From positions 434,001-498,000 of the forward strand of contig NZ_CADIJY010000005.1 of the NCBI RefSeq assembly GCF_902859735.1: DNA of 64,000 nucleotides, given 5' to 3'. The position numbers were made by a program, and so were the translations under genes. Below are positions 54,629 through 63,262 of this stretch, in pieces (the first letter of the stretch is position 1; every line of letters starts with the position of its first letter). The notes beneath the pieces are model-generated. The model searched no databases. It was given only the letters and a program-made list of their open reading frames with translations, and had not been told where the DNA came from. The stretch comes from Achromobacter aegrifaciens (lineage in GTDB: Bacteria; Pseudomonadota; Gammaproteobacteria; Burkholderiales; Burkholderiaceae_B).

Positions 54629-55354
54629 ATGCCACCATCCGCCATGCCGCATTCCCCGCAGCCCTTGCAGGCCGCCGACGCACGCCCCGATGCCGCGCTC
54701 GAGGCGTGGCTGCATGCGCGCCACAGCTGCCGCGCCTTCCTGCCCGAACCGGTCGGGCGCGGCACCATCGAGCGCATCCTGGATCTGGCGCAGCGCGCCG
54801 CGTCCTGGTGCAACTGCCAGCCCTGGCAGGTGACGATCACGGAAGGCGCGGGTACGGAACGCTTGCGCGACGCGCTGCAACGCCGCGCGGAACAGTCTGG
54901 CTTTACGCCGGATTTTCCGTTTCCGCGCGAGTATCAGGGCGAGTACCTGGCCCGTCGGCGCGAATCAGGCTTCCAGCTGTATGGCGCGGTCGGCGTGGCG
55001 CGCGGCGACCGCGAGGCATACCGCCGCCAGGAAATGCGCAATTTCCAGCTGTTCGATGCGCCGCATGTGGCCATCATCACCACCGACGAGGCGCTGGGCG
55101 AATACGGCGCGATGGATTGCGGCGGCTATGTGGCCAATTTCCTGCTGGCGGCCCAGGCCAATGGCGTGGCGACCGTCGCCCAGGCATCCCTGGCCATGTA
55201 CCCGGAAGTGCTGCGCGAGGAACTCGGCATCGCCGCGGACCGCCGCGTGGTCTGCGGCATTTCCTTCGGTTATGCCGACACGGCGCACCCCGCCAACAGC
55301 TATCGCACCAGCCGCGCCCCGCAATCCGAAACCGTTACCTGGATCGGCGAATAG
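54629..55354 (+). CDS. Nitroreductase-family flavoprotein
   Basis: 241 residues. FMN motifs: ARHSCRAFLPEPV at the N terminus, LAQRAASWCNCQPWQVTI, AMDCGGYVANFLLAAQANGVATV and VVCGISFGYADTAHPANSY. It reduces nitro groups or quinones with NAD(P)H; the natural substrate is unknown. The ATG at 54629 has AGGAGAG nine bases upstream. An earlier in-frame start at 54467 would overlap the LysE gene and is rejected. Confidence 0.9.
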   Translation: MPPSAMPHSPQPLQAADARPDAALEAWLHARHSCRAFLPEPVGRGTIERILDLAQRAASWCNCQPWQVTITEGAGTERLRDALQRRAEQSGFTPDFPFPREYQGEYLARRRESGFQLYGAVGVARGDREAYRRQEMRNFQLFDAPHVAIITTDEALGEYGAMDCGGYVANFLLAAQANGVATVAQASLAMYPEVLREELGIAADRRVVCGISFGYADTAHPANSYRTSRAPQSETVTWIGE

Positions 55355-55436
55355 GGACAGGCTGCGCCTGGCCTGATATGGTTCATCCTGATCGCTTTTA
55401 TTCCGCCCCTGTCCATACGCAAGCCGTCCACTGAAG

Positions 55437-56630
55437 ATGCCCACCAAACACATCGATACGCTTCTGCAGCACGCAGGCACCGCCCCGTTCAACCCTGAAA
55501 CCGGCACGGCGCCGGTGCCCCTGCCGCCGATGCGGGCCAGCACGGTGCGCTTCGAGAACCTCGCCGCGCTTGAAAAGGCCCAGCGCGACAAGGCGGCAGG
55601 CGGCCGCGCCTCCACCTACGGGCGCATGGGCATGGACACGCATGCGGCGCTGGAAGAAGTCTTCACCCAGCTCGAAGGCGGTACGCATTGCTACCTGGCG
55701 TCCTCGGGCCTGTCGGCGATGACCATGGTCATGATGGCCCTGTGCTCGGCCGGCGACCACGCACTGATCTCGGACTGCGTCTATGGTCCGATGCGCGAAC
55801 TCGACGACGCGGTGCTCAAGCGCATGAACATCGAGATCACCTACTTCGCGGCTGGCGAGGATCTCGACGCGCTGGTGCGTCCCAACACCAAGCTGCTGTA
55901 CGTGGAGTCGCCGGGATCGCTGTTGTTCGAGATGCTGGACATGGGCGCCATGGCCGCTTTCGCGCAGAGCCACGGGCTGGTGCTGGCCACCGACAACACC
56001 TGGGGTTCGGGCTACATCTACCGTCCGCTGACGCTGGGCGCGCAGGTGTCTGTCATCGCCGGCACCAAGTACGTGGGCGGGCATTCGGACCTGATGCTGG
56101 GCGCCGTCGTCACCAATGACGAACAGATAGCCCGCAAGCTCAACCGCACGCAGTACGCCATGGGCTATTCGATCAGCGCGGACGACGCCTGGCTGGCCTT
56201 GCGCGGCGTGCGCACCATGCCCATCCGCATGGCCCAGCATGCGCGCCATGCCTTGCAGGTGTGCGAGTTCTTCAAGAGCCGTCCCGAGACCGTGCGCCTG
56301 TTCCACCCGGCCTGGCCGCAGGATCCCGGCCACGCCCTGTGGCAGCGCGATTGCACCGGCTCCAATGGCATGCTGTCCGTCGAGCTGCGCCTGTCGCCGG
56401 CGGCGGCGCGCGTGTTCGTGGATTCACTGACGCTTTTCGGCATCGGTTTTTCCTGGGGCGGCTACGAAAGCCTGGTGCAGCTGGTGTCGGGCAAGGACCT
56501 GGCCAAGCACCGCTACTGGGGCGAAGGCGACAACGCCCTGGTGCGGCTGCATATCGGCCTGGAATCGCCGGACGACATCATTGCCGACCTGACCCAGGCG
56601 CTGGAAAAAGCCGCGGCCGTCCAGGGCTGA
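55437..56630 (+). CDS. metC: Cystathionine beta-lyase
   Basis: 397 residues of the Cys/Met metabolism PLP family. The PLP lysine is in VIAGTKYVGGHSDLM; RASTVRFENLAALEKAQ and YGRMGMDTHAALEEVFTQLEGG are typical of the MetC branch, as is FGIGFSWGGYESLV near the C terminus. It cleaves cystathionine to homocysteine, pyruvate and ammonia. It lies 82 bases after the nitroreductase gene on the same strand. Confidence 0.93.
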   Translation: MPTKHIDTLLQHAGTAPFNPETGTAPVPLPPMRASTVRFENLAALEKAQRDKAAGGRASTYGRMGMDTHAALEEVFTQLEGGTHCYLASSGLSAMTMVMMALCSAGDHALISDCVYGPMRELDDAVLKRMNIEITYFAAGEDLDALVRPNTKLLYVESPGSLLFEMLDMGAMAAFAQSHGLVLATDNTWGSGYIYRPLTLGAQVSVIAGTKYVGGHSDLMLGAVVTNDEQIARKLNRTQYAMGYSISADDAWLALRGVRTMPIRMAQHARHALQVCEFFKSRPETVRLFHPAWPQDPGHALWQRDCTGSNGMLSVELRLSPAAARVFVDSLTLFGIGFSWGGYESLVQLVSGKDLAKHRYWGEGDNALVRLHIGLESPDDIIADLTQALEKAAAVQG

Positions 56631-56651
56631 ACGACGCAAGGCGCGGGGGCC

Positions 56652-57611
56652 TCAGGCGGCCGCGCTACGTATCCACGCGCCGATGCGCGCGGCGATGTCG
56701 TCGCTGTTGTCGTCCATCATGGGCATGTGCGAATTGCCGGCAATGCCCATGTCGGCCAGGCGCCAGGTTTGTACGCGGGCGCCTTGGCGCGCCAGCTCAT
56801 CGGCATAGGCCTGGCCGGTGGCGCACAGCTTTTCCCAAAGCGGCGTCGCGTCCAGGTAGTCGCCATAGACGAACAGAAAGGGCTTGTCCGCCACGGCTTG
56901 GGCCGTTACCTCGGACGAGTAGCCCGAGGGTTCGATGCCGATGACGCCGCGCACCAGGTCCGGCCGCGCATGCAGCGCGCGGTAGGCGACTTCGCCGCCG
57001 TGGCTGTGCGCCATCACCAGGCAAGGTCCGACGCGGTCGAGCACCGCGCAGAATCCCCGTAGGGCCGCATCGTTATTGCCCAGCCAGCGCGGTACCGCGT
57101 GGCGGATGAATTCGTCGAACGCGGCGACCGGAAAGCGCTGCCCTTCGAACGCGCTTCGCGCCGCGTAGTCTTCGGCGCGGCCGAAGCGGAACAGCGTCCA
57201 GCTTTCCTCGGCATTGCGGATGATGGGCGGCTCGGGCCAAACCTGTGTGAACGGGGCCCAGCCTGCGCGGCCACGCTCGACGTTGTCCACGACGTACACC
57301 GCATGTCCCTGCCGAAGAAAGTGCTGCATCCAGCCGGGCCTGCCGTCGGGCGTCTGCTCCCACATCGCGCCCGTCATGCCGCCGCCATGCAGCAGCACGA
57401 TGGGCAGCGGATGCGCCAGGCGCGCCGGGATGAAGTACTGCACGTAGGCCTGCTCGAAGTGATACAGGCCGTTGGCGTCATACGCCAGCGATGCGCTCTG
57501 CGTGAAGGCGATCTCGCGCTGCGGCAGGCCGTCGATACGCACCTGCCGCCCGCCCGCGTAGAAGCTGCCGAAGTCGGCCAGGGCCACTGCCTCGGGCGGC
57601 GCTTGCGTCAT
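56652..57611 (-). CDS. Alpha/beta hydrolase coupled to ABC substrate-binding protein
   Basis: 319 residues. Oxyanion motif LLHGGGMTGAMW, nucleophile elbow MAHSHGGEVAYRA (Ser), acid near VYGDYLDATP and His in AGNSHMPMMDDNS. It resembles esterases of the cocE/NonD family with a long N-terminal strand region. The substrate is unknown. Its ATG overlaps the stop of the substrate-binding protein gene (ATGA), which suggests that it acts on the imported solute. A longer in-frame product back to 58778 is antisense-like and rejected. Confidence 0.85.
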   Translation of the reverse strand: MTQAPPEAVALADFGSFYAGGRQVRIDGLPQREIAFTQSASLAYDANGLYHFEQAYVQYFIPARLAHPLPIVLLHGGGMTGAMWEQTPDGRPGWMQHFLRQGHAVYVVDNVERGRAGWAPFTQVWPEPPIIRNAEESWTLFRFGRAEDYAARSAFEGQRFPVAAFDEFIRHAVPRWLGNNDAALRGFCAVLDRVGPCLVMAHSHGGEVAYRALHARPDLVRGVIGIEPSGYSSEVTAQAVADKPFLFVYGDYLDATPLWEKLCATGQAYADELARQGARVQTWRLADMGIAGNSHMPMMDDNSDDIAARIGAWIRSAAA

Positions 57612-58819
57612 GGCTTGACCAGAGGGCATTGGCTTTCCGACAAGGGCCAGGCCAGCGCCGCGCCAGGAATGTTGCGCACGATGTTGTAGTAGTCCCAGGG
57701 CGCCTTGGACTGCGCCGGCGTCTTGACCTGTGCCAGCATCATGTCGCGCACCACCAGGCCGTCTTCGCGGATGCGCGCGTTCAGGCTGAACGGGTCGTCG
57801 ATGGGCAGCGATTTCATCTTTGCCATGACGGCATCGGCGTCCACCGTGCCTGCCGCCTTCACGGCTTGCAGGTAATGGCGCACCGAGCCGTAGACGCCTG
57901 CCTGCAGGAAGGTGGGCGGACGCCCCACGCGGGCCTCGAACTTCTTGGCGAAGGCGCGCGTGCCGTCGTTCATGTCCCAGTAGGACGGCACGGTCAGGTA
58001 GGTTTTCTGCGCGGCTTGCAGGCCCAGGCTGTGCACGTCGGTGATCAGCAGCAGCATGGCCGCCAGCTGCTGCGCGCCGCCGATGCCGAATTCCGCGGCC
58101 TGCTTGATGGCCGAGATGGTGTCGCCGCCCGCGTTGGCGATGGCGATGATCTGCGCCTTGGAGGCCTGCGCCTGCAACAGGAAGGATGCGAAGTCCGACG
58201 CGTTCAGCGGGTGGTAGACGGTGCCGACGACCTCGCCGCCGTTGGCCTTGACCACGGCCTCGGTGTCGGCCGCCAGCTGCTTGCCAAAGGCGTAGTCGGA
58301 CGCCAGGATGAACCAGCGCTTGTTGCCCTCGTTGACCACGGCGGTCGCGGTGCCGCGCGACAACGCGTAGGTGGTGTAGGTCCATTGCACGCCGTAGGGC
58401 GAGCACTGCGCCTGGGTCAGCGCGGTGGTGCCAGGACTGGAGAACAGCACCAGTTTCTTCTTGTCGCGCGCGATGCCCTGCACCGCCAGCGCGACCGACG
58501 AGTTGGGCACGTCCACGATCACGTCCACGCCGTCGGTGTCGTACCACTTGCGCGCCATGCCGCTGCCGATGTCGGGCCGGTGCTGGTGGTCGCCCGAGAC
58601 CAGCGAAATCGGCTTGCCCAGCAGGGTGCCGCCCATTTCCTCGATGGCCAGGCGGGCGGCTTCGACCGAGCCGCGGCCGGTGGCGTCGGCGGTGACGCCC
58701 GCCATGTCCGTGAGTACGCCGATCTTCACGCCGTCGGTTTCGTTGGCTTGCGCCAGGCCGGCGGCCAGCGCCAGGCACAGGCCCAGCATCGCGCGTTTGC
58801 GCGGGAATCGCTGCTTCAT
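57608..58819 (-). CDS. ABC transporter substrate-binding protein (branched-chain amino acid type)
   Basis: 403 residues. Signal peptide (KRAMLGLCLALAAGLAQA), then the Peripla_BP_6 fold: VKIGVLTDMAGVTADATGRG, AARLAIEEMGGTLLGKPISL, IARDKKKLVLFSSPGTTAL, and SDYAFGKQLAADTEAVVKANGG. Members bind amino acids, amides or aromatic compounds. No permease or ATPase genes adjoin it. GGAAG lies six bases before the ATG; the longer frame to 58900 is unlikely. Confidence 0.9.
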   Translation of the reverse strand: MKQRFPRKRAMLGLCLALAAGLAQANETDGVKIGVLTDMAGVTADATGRGSVEAARLAIEEMGGTLLGKPISLVSGDHQHRPDIGSGMARKWYDTDGVDVIVDVPNSSVALAVQGIARDKKKLVLFSSPGTTALTQAQCSPYGVQWTYTTYALSRGTATAVVNEGNKRWFILASDYAFGKQLAADTEAVVKANGGEVVGTVYHPLNASDFASFLLQAQASKAQIIAIANAGGDTISAIKQAAEFGIGGAQQLAAMLLLITDVHSLGLQAAQKTYLTVPSYWDMNDGTRAFAKKFEARVGRPPTFLQAGVYGSVRHYLQAVKAAGTVDADAVMAKMKSLPIDDPFSLNARIREDGLVVRDMMLAQVKTPAQSKAPWDYYNIVRNIPGAALAWPLSESQCPLVKP

Positions 58820-58900
58820 TTGTCTTCCACCCATTGTGTGCCGCTGTTGCGGCGATTTGTTGTGCGGAAAGTGTAGCGCGGGCTCGGGCGGGAACCGCAA

Positions 58901-58934
58901 AGAAAAACGCCCCGGCCGGCAGGCTCGGGGCGTT
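58901..58934 (-). terminator. Terminator after dsbA operon
   Basis: An 8-bp stem AACGCCCC / GGGGCGTT with a 13-base loop. Read on the minus strand it is followed by TTTCTTTG after further T. It lies 22 bases after the dsbA stop. Confidence 0.85.
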
Positions 58935-58955
58935 CGGGATTCCGGCTGGAAAGTA

Positions 58956-59585
58956 TCAGTTGCGCGCCAGCGGGATCAAGCGGGTCACTTCCTTCAGCGC
59001 GCCTTCGTAGCTGTTGCCCGCCATTACCGGCGAGGTCATGAACTTGCCGCCGACGGCGAACGACGGAGTGCCGTCGATGCGGTAGGCGTCGGCCAGCTGG
59101 GTGGCGCGCTGCACCTGCGTCTGCACGCTGAACGAATCGAAGACCGAGTCGAACTTCTCGCGGTCCACGCCCTGCGTGGCGATCCATTCGCCCATCGCCT
59201 TCTTGTCGAACAGGCGCTTGTGCTCGCCGTGGATGGCGGCAAAGACCTTGGGGTGCAGATCCGGGCGGTCCAGGGCGAGCAGCGTGTAATAGAGCTGCTG
59301 CAACGGCTTCATGCCGGCGTTGAACGCGATCGGAACCTGCTTGAGCACCACGTCCGGCGGCGCGGTCTTGGCCCAGTCTTCAACCATGGGCTCCATGGCG
59401 GCGCAGTGCGGGCAGGTGTAGGCGAAGAATTCCAGGACCTCGATCTTGCCCGGGGTGTCCGACGGCAGCGGCGGATTGATGGCGATGGACTGCTGCGTGC
59501 CTTGCGCGTGGCTTGCCGGGCTGAAGAATGCCGTGGCGGTCAGCGCGGCCGCGGCCAGGATGCGGATTATCTTGGGGGACAGCAT
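58956..59585 (-). CDS. dsbA: Thiol:disulfide interchange protein DsbA
   Basis: 209 residues. Signal peptide to about AHA (27), thioredoxin fold with the C58-P-H-C61 active site ([14 protein letters not shown]), a helical insert and the cis-Pro loop [13 protein letters not shown]. It introduces disulfide bonds into exported proteins in the periplasm. It follows the SPOR gene by 81 bases and the argS gene before that; this order is usual in Alcaligenaceae. Confidence 0.95.
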   Translation of the reverse strand: MLSPKIIRILAAAALTATAFFSPASHAQGTQQSIAINPPLPSDTPGKIEVLEFFAYTCPHCAAMEPMVEDWAKTAPPDVVLKQVPIAFNAGMKPLQQLYYTLLALDRPDLHPKVFAAIHGEHKRLFDKKAMGEWIATQGVDREKFDSVFDSFSVQTQVQRATQLADAYRIDGTPSFAVGGKFMTSPVMAGNSYEGALKEVTRLIPLARN

Positions 59586-59666
59586 GGATGAGAGGTTCCT
59601 GAGTAAAAAGTTACAGACAGGCCCGGGGCCGGATAAGTTCAATGCTTGCGCGCGCGGCGGCCCACA

Positions 59667-60419
59667 TTACTGGCGCACCACCGCGGTTTCGATCTTGTTC
59701 TCGCCCAGGCGGCCGCGCGCCCGGTTCATGTCGTCCAGGCGGGCAAAGGGCCCCACCCTGACCCGGTTGATGGGCTTGCCGTTCACTTCGGCCTTTTGCA
59801 CCGCCACCGGCAGGCCCAGCAGGATGATGCGGGCCTTGAGGGACTCCGCGTCGTTCTCGCCCCGGAAGGCGCCGGCCTGCAGGTAATACGTGCCGTTGGC
59901 CGCGGAGGCGGTGGCGGCCGGCTTGGGAGCCGGCGCGGGCGCAGCGGCGGGGGCGGCCTTGGAGATAGGCGTGGGCGCCTGGCTGGGGGCGGCGGACGGC
60001 GCGGCCGAAGCCGCGGCGGGCGCCTTGGACGTAGGCAGGGTGGCGATCAGCGCGCCCAGGTCGTCCAGCTTGGCGGGGGTGTCGTCGCCCTTGGAGGCGG
60101 TGGGACCCGTGGTCTGGCCGGTACCGGCTCCAGGCAGCGGCGCGGGCGCTGTGGCGGTCGGGCCGGTGGACGGCGTGCCGGCGCCGCCGTCGCGGCCGTA
60201 CAGGCCGGCGTTGGGGTCCGGCGCCTGGCGCGGATCCGGCAGCTTGCCGTTGTCGCCCTGGCGGCTGGCCCGGTCGACGAAGGGCACTGGCGCCTTGGTG
60301 ACGTAGAAGGCGACGACGGCGGCCACGATCAGGCCGATGAGCAAGCCGGCCAGCGCGCCGTACAGGGTGCTGCCGCTTTCGCCGGAGGAACGGCGGGTGG
60401 TTTTGCGCTTGGTTGCCAT
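59667..60419 (-). CDS. SPOR-domain membrane protein
   Basis: 250 residues. A basic N terminus (KRKTTRR), one membrane helix (YGALAGLLIGLIVAAVVAFYV), a long Ala/Pro-rich linker and a C-terminal SPOR domain (about 172-250: GTYYLQAGAFRGENDAESLKARI and RVRVGPFARLDDMNRARGRL). SPOR domains bind denuded peptidoglycan at the division site. It lies 9 bases after argS, so it is cotranscribed. Confidence 0.92.
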   Translation of the reverse strand: MATKRKTTRRSSGESGSTLYGALAGLLIGLIVAAVVAFYVTKAPVPFVDRASRQGDNGKLPDPRQAPDPNAGLYGRDGGAGTPSTGPTATAPAPLPGAGTGQTTGPTASKGDDTPAKLDDLGALIATLPTSKAPAAASAAPSAAPSQAPTPISKAAPAAAPAPAPKPAATASAANGTYYLQAGAFRGENDAESLKARIILLGLPVAVQKAEVNGKPINRVRVGPFARLDDMNRARGRLGENKIETAVVRQ

Positions 60420-60428
60420 GAACCGATG

Positions 60429-62111
60429 TTACATCCGCTCGGGCGCCGATACGCCCATCAGCTCCAGCCCGTTGGCCAGCACCTGGCGCGTGGTCGAGGC
60501 CAGGCGCAGGCGGGCCAGCTTCAGGGCCGTGTCGTCGACCAGCACGCGCTCGGCGTTGTACCAGGCGTGGAAATCCGAGGCGCAGTCGCGCAGCCAGAAG
60601 GCGATGTGGTGCGGCGACAGTTCCTGCGCCGCCAGCGCCACCACGTTGGGGAATTCGGCCAGGCGCTGCATCAGCGCGAATTCGGTCGGCGCGGTCAGCA
60701 GCGCCGCGTCGGCCTGGGCCACGTCGGCGGCCGGCATGGCGGCGTTGTTGATGACCGAGCAGATGCGGGCGTGCGCGTACTGGATGTAATAAACGGGGTT
60801 CTCGTCGCTCTTGGACAGCGCCAGGTCCACGTCGAACACGAATTCCGTGTCGGCGCGGCGCTGGATCAGGAAGTAGCGCACCGCGTCGCGGCCCACCCAG
60901 TCGATCAGGTCGCGCATGGTCACGTAGCTGCCGGCGCGCTTGGAGATCTTGACCTCTTCGCCGCCGCGCATGACCTTGACCATCTTGTGCAGCACGTAGG
61001 CCGGGTATTCCTTGGGGATGCCCTCTTCCAGCGCCTGCAGGCCGGCGCGCACGCGCGCCACGGTGCCGTGGTGGTCGCTGCCCTGGATGTTCACGGCGCG
61101 ATGGAAGCCCCGCTCCCATTTGGCCTTGTGGTAGGCCACGTCCGGCACGAAGTAGGTGTAGCCGCCTTCGCTTTTGCGCATGACGCGGTCTTTGTCGTCA
61201 CCCGTGCCCAGTTCGGTGGTGCGCAGCCACAGCGCGCCACCTTCCTCGTAGGTGTGGCCGCCGGCGATCAGCGCCTTGACGGTCGCTTCGACGCGGCCGG
61301 AGGTGTAGAGCGAGCTTTCCAGGTAGTAATTGTCGAATGCCAGGCCGAAGGCCTGCAGGTCCAGGTCCTGTTCGCGGCGCAGATAGGCCACGGCGAAGAC
61401 GCGGATGTCGTCCAGGTTGTCGACGTTGCCCGTGGCGGTGACGTCCACGCCATCGGAGTGGACGGTCGCGCCGGCCTGGAAGTCGCGCGCGATGTCGGCG
61501 ATGTAGTCGCCCTTGTAGCCGTCGGCGGGCCACTCGGGGGAATCGGTCGTCAGGCCGCGGGCGCGGGCCTGCACGCTGATGGCCAGGTTCTGGATCTGGT
61601 TGCCGGCGTCGTTGTAATAGAACTCGCGGGTGACGTCCCAGCCGATGGCGTCATACAGGCGGCAGATGGCATCGCCCAGTGCGGCCTGGCGGGCATGGCC
61701 CACGTGCAGCGGGCCGGTGGGGTTGGCCGACACGAATTCGACCAGGATCTTCTCGCCGTTGCGCGGCGCGCGGCCGAAGGCGGCCCCCTGCTCGGCCACG
61801 GCGGCGATGACGGCCTGGCGCGCGGCGGCGGTGATGCGCAGGTTGATGAAGCCGGGGCCGGCGATTTCAGCGGACTCGATCAGGCTGGCGGCGCCGGGTT
61901 GCGCCATCAGGGCGTCGACGATGGCCTGGGCCAGTTCGCGCGGGTTGCGGCGGGCCGGCTTGGCCAGCTGCATGGCCACGTTGGTGGCGACGTCGCCGTG
62001 GGCGGCGACCTTGGGGCGCTCCAGCAGCACATTTGCCACGGCGTCGGGCAGGCTTTGCGCGACGGCGGCCTGGATCAGGGAGATAAGCTGTTTTTGTTGC
62101 TCGAGGAGCAT
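60429..62111 (-). CDS. argS: Arginyl-tRNA synthetase
   Basis: 560 residues. N-terminal Add-1 domain (1-110), the HIGH motif as HVGH (136-139, in [18 protein letters not shown]), catalytic core with the KMSKS loop as [11 protein letters not shown], and the C-terminal anticodon-binding DALR domain ([22 protein letters not shown] end). It charges tRNA-Arg. The start is the ATG at 62111. Confidence 0.97.
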   Translation of the reverse strand: MLLEQQKQLISLIQAAVAQSLPDAVANVLLERPKVAAHGDVATNVAMQLAKPARRNPRELAQAIVDALMAQPGAASLIESAEIAGPGFINLRITAAARQAVIAAVAEQGAAFGRAPRNGEKILVEFVSANPTGPLHVGHARQAALGDAICRLYDAIGWDVTREFYYNDAGNQIQNLAISVQARARGLTTDSPEWPADGYKGDYIADIARDFQAGATVHSDGVDVTATGNVDNLDDIRVFAVAYLRREQDLDLQAFGLAFDNYYLESSLYTSGRVEATVKALIAGGHTYEEGGALWLRTTELGTGDDKDRVMRKSEGGYTYFVPDVAYHKAKWERGFHRAVNIQGSDHHGTVARVRAGLQALEEGIPKEYPAYVLHKMVKVMRGGEEVKISKRAGSYVTMRDLIDWVGRDAVRYFLIQRRADTEFVFDVDLALSKSDENPVYYIQYAHARICSVINNAAMPAADVAQADAALLTAPTEFALMQRLAEFPNVVALAAQELSPHHIAFWLRDCASDFHAWYNAERVLVDDTALKLARLRLASTTRQVLANGLELMGVSAPERM

Positions 62112-62432
62112 GGGCGTCTGGAGAAGTTCTGAGTTAGTGACGGACGCGCCCGCACAGGCCGGACCTGTCGGGCGGAGCGGACAGGGGCGGCGTAGCCGGG
62201 CGGACCGCGCGCGCCGGATTCATGGCCGCGTCAGGTCCCGCTGTCACGGGAATCTCCTGAATCATAGCTTGATTTGGCCATCGGACCGGCCTGCGCCAGG
62301 GGCGCGGACGCGGCGGCGGCAGGTCCGGGGGGACGGATGGGGCCGGTCCATCGGGCCTGCTGCCCCGGGCCAGTTGGCAGCCCCCTGGTGTTGCGGTAGT
62401 GTATGTAAGTAATCAATGTGGGAGACTGGAAT
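62112..62432. other. Divergent intergenic region between argS and DUF1840 gene
   Basis: 321 bases of GC-rich DNA that must hold promoters for argS (leftward) and the DUF1840 gene (rightward). No repeat, hairpin terminator or small ORF is convincing. A possible T-box-like leader was looked for and not seen. Confidence 0.5.
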
Positions 62433-62780
62433 ATGCTGATCACCTTTCATTCCAAGGTCGTGGCCGAGGTTCTGATGCTGACCGACCATGCCGGCGCGCT
62501 GCTGCTGGCGGCCGGCAAGTCCTTCAAGGACAAGATCCCGGAGCGCGGCGTTTTCACCGTCGAGCAGCTGGGGCCGGCCATCAGCGGCATCGAGCGCGCG
62601 ATCGACGAATACCAGAGCGCCCATGACGGCTCCGAGGAAGAAGACGAGGACAAGGCCCCGGCCTCGCCCATGGCCCGCATGGTGGGCCTGAAGGAACGCG
62701 CCTTTCCCCTGCTGGACATGATGCGCCAGTCCTTGGCGGCAAACGCCGAAGTCACCTGGGAGGTGTCGCGCGGCTGGTAA
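62433..62780 (+). CDS. DUF1840 protein
   Basis: 115 residues. MLITFHSKVVAEVLMLTDHA at the start and RAFPLLDMMRQSLAANAEVTWEVS at the end are conserved in this betaproteobacterial family; the middle is acidic (GSEEEDEDK). Cytosolic; function unknown. GGGAG lies about eight bases upstream of the ATG at 62433; the in-frame GTG at 62418 would include the Shine-Dalgarno in the coding part. Confidence 0.88.
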   Translation: MLITFHSKVVAEVLMLTDHAGALLLAAGKSFKDKIPERGVFTVEQLGPAISGIERAIDEYQSAHDGSEEEDEDKAPASPMARMVGLKERAFPLLDMMRQSLAANAEVTWEVSRGW

Positions 62781-62869
62781 GCCGGCGAGCCCAATGTCGC
62801 CGGGCGGACAATCTGCGCGGCGTTTTTTGCCTACCCTACTCGCCTGACGCCACCCCAAGGAACCCTGAC

Positions 62870-63187
62870 ATGCGCAGCGACATCACCATCGTTTTCGACT
62901 CCCGCCGTTCGCTTGACCTCTCGGCCAGCGTCGAGCCCTCGCCGCAGCGCCAGAGCGATGCGCGCGACTGGTTCGACAGCGCCTGGGAAACGCTGGGTTG
63001 CGAACCGCTGCGTCCCAGCGGCAAGGTCCTGCTGCTGGACAAGGTGCTGGGCGTGGCCGACGCGCTGGGCTACGACACCCTGTCCACCGACGAAAAAGAG
63101 GCTCGCGAGTTCGCGGAGCACCTGGCGCTGGCGCTGGAACGCCCGCGCATCACGGTGGATTTGCCGGGGCTGACGGTAGGTTACTGA
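62870..63187 (+). CDS. Conserved small hypothetical protein
   Basis: 105 residues. ITIVFDSRRSLDLSASVEP at the start, then DWFDSAWETLGCEPL, GKVLLLDKVLGVADALGYD and DEKEAREFAEHLALALERP. No family is recognised, though the composition and a clear ATG after AAGGAACC support a real gene. It lies 89 bases after the DUF1840 gene and before a terminator, so the two may form one transcript. Confidence 0.72.
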   Translation: MRSDITIVFDSRRSLDLSASVEPSPQRQSDARDWFDSAWETLGCEPLRPSGKVLLLDKVLGVADALGYDTLSTDEKEAREFAEHLALALERPRITVDLPGLTVGY

Positions 63188-63210
63188 GCGACCCGGCCTC
63201 ATCTCCAAGC

Positions 63211-63236
63211 AAAACTGCCCCCGTAGGGGCAGTTTT
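63211..63236 (+). terminator. Bidirectional terminator between convergent genes
   Basis: An 11-bp perfect stem AAAACTGCCCC / GGGGCAGTTTT with a 4-base loop (CGTA). The A run on the left and T run on the right make it work for both the small-protein gene and the convergent permease gene. Confidence 0.92.
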
Positions 63237-63262
63237 CATTTGAGCCGGTCCCGCAGGCGGGA

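Noticed and set aside
57612-58778. Long N-terminal extension of the alpha/beta hydrolase (708 codons in all)
   Set aside because: The extension is a shadow of the substrate-binding protein gene in another frame; the ATGA overlap at 57611 marks the real start.
59646-62132. 828-codon plus-strand open frame
   Set aside because: It is the antisense of argS and the SPOR gene, whose motifs and lengths are certain; long antisense frames are common at this GC content.
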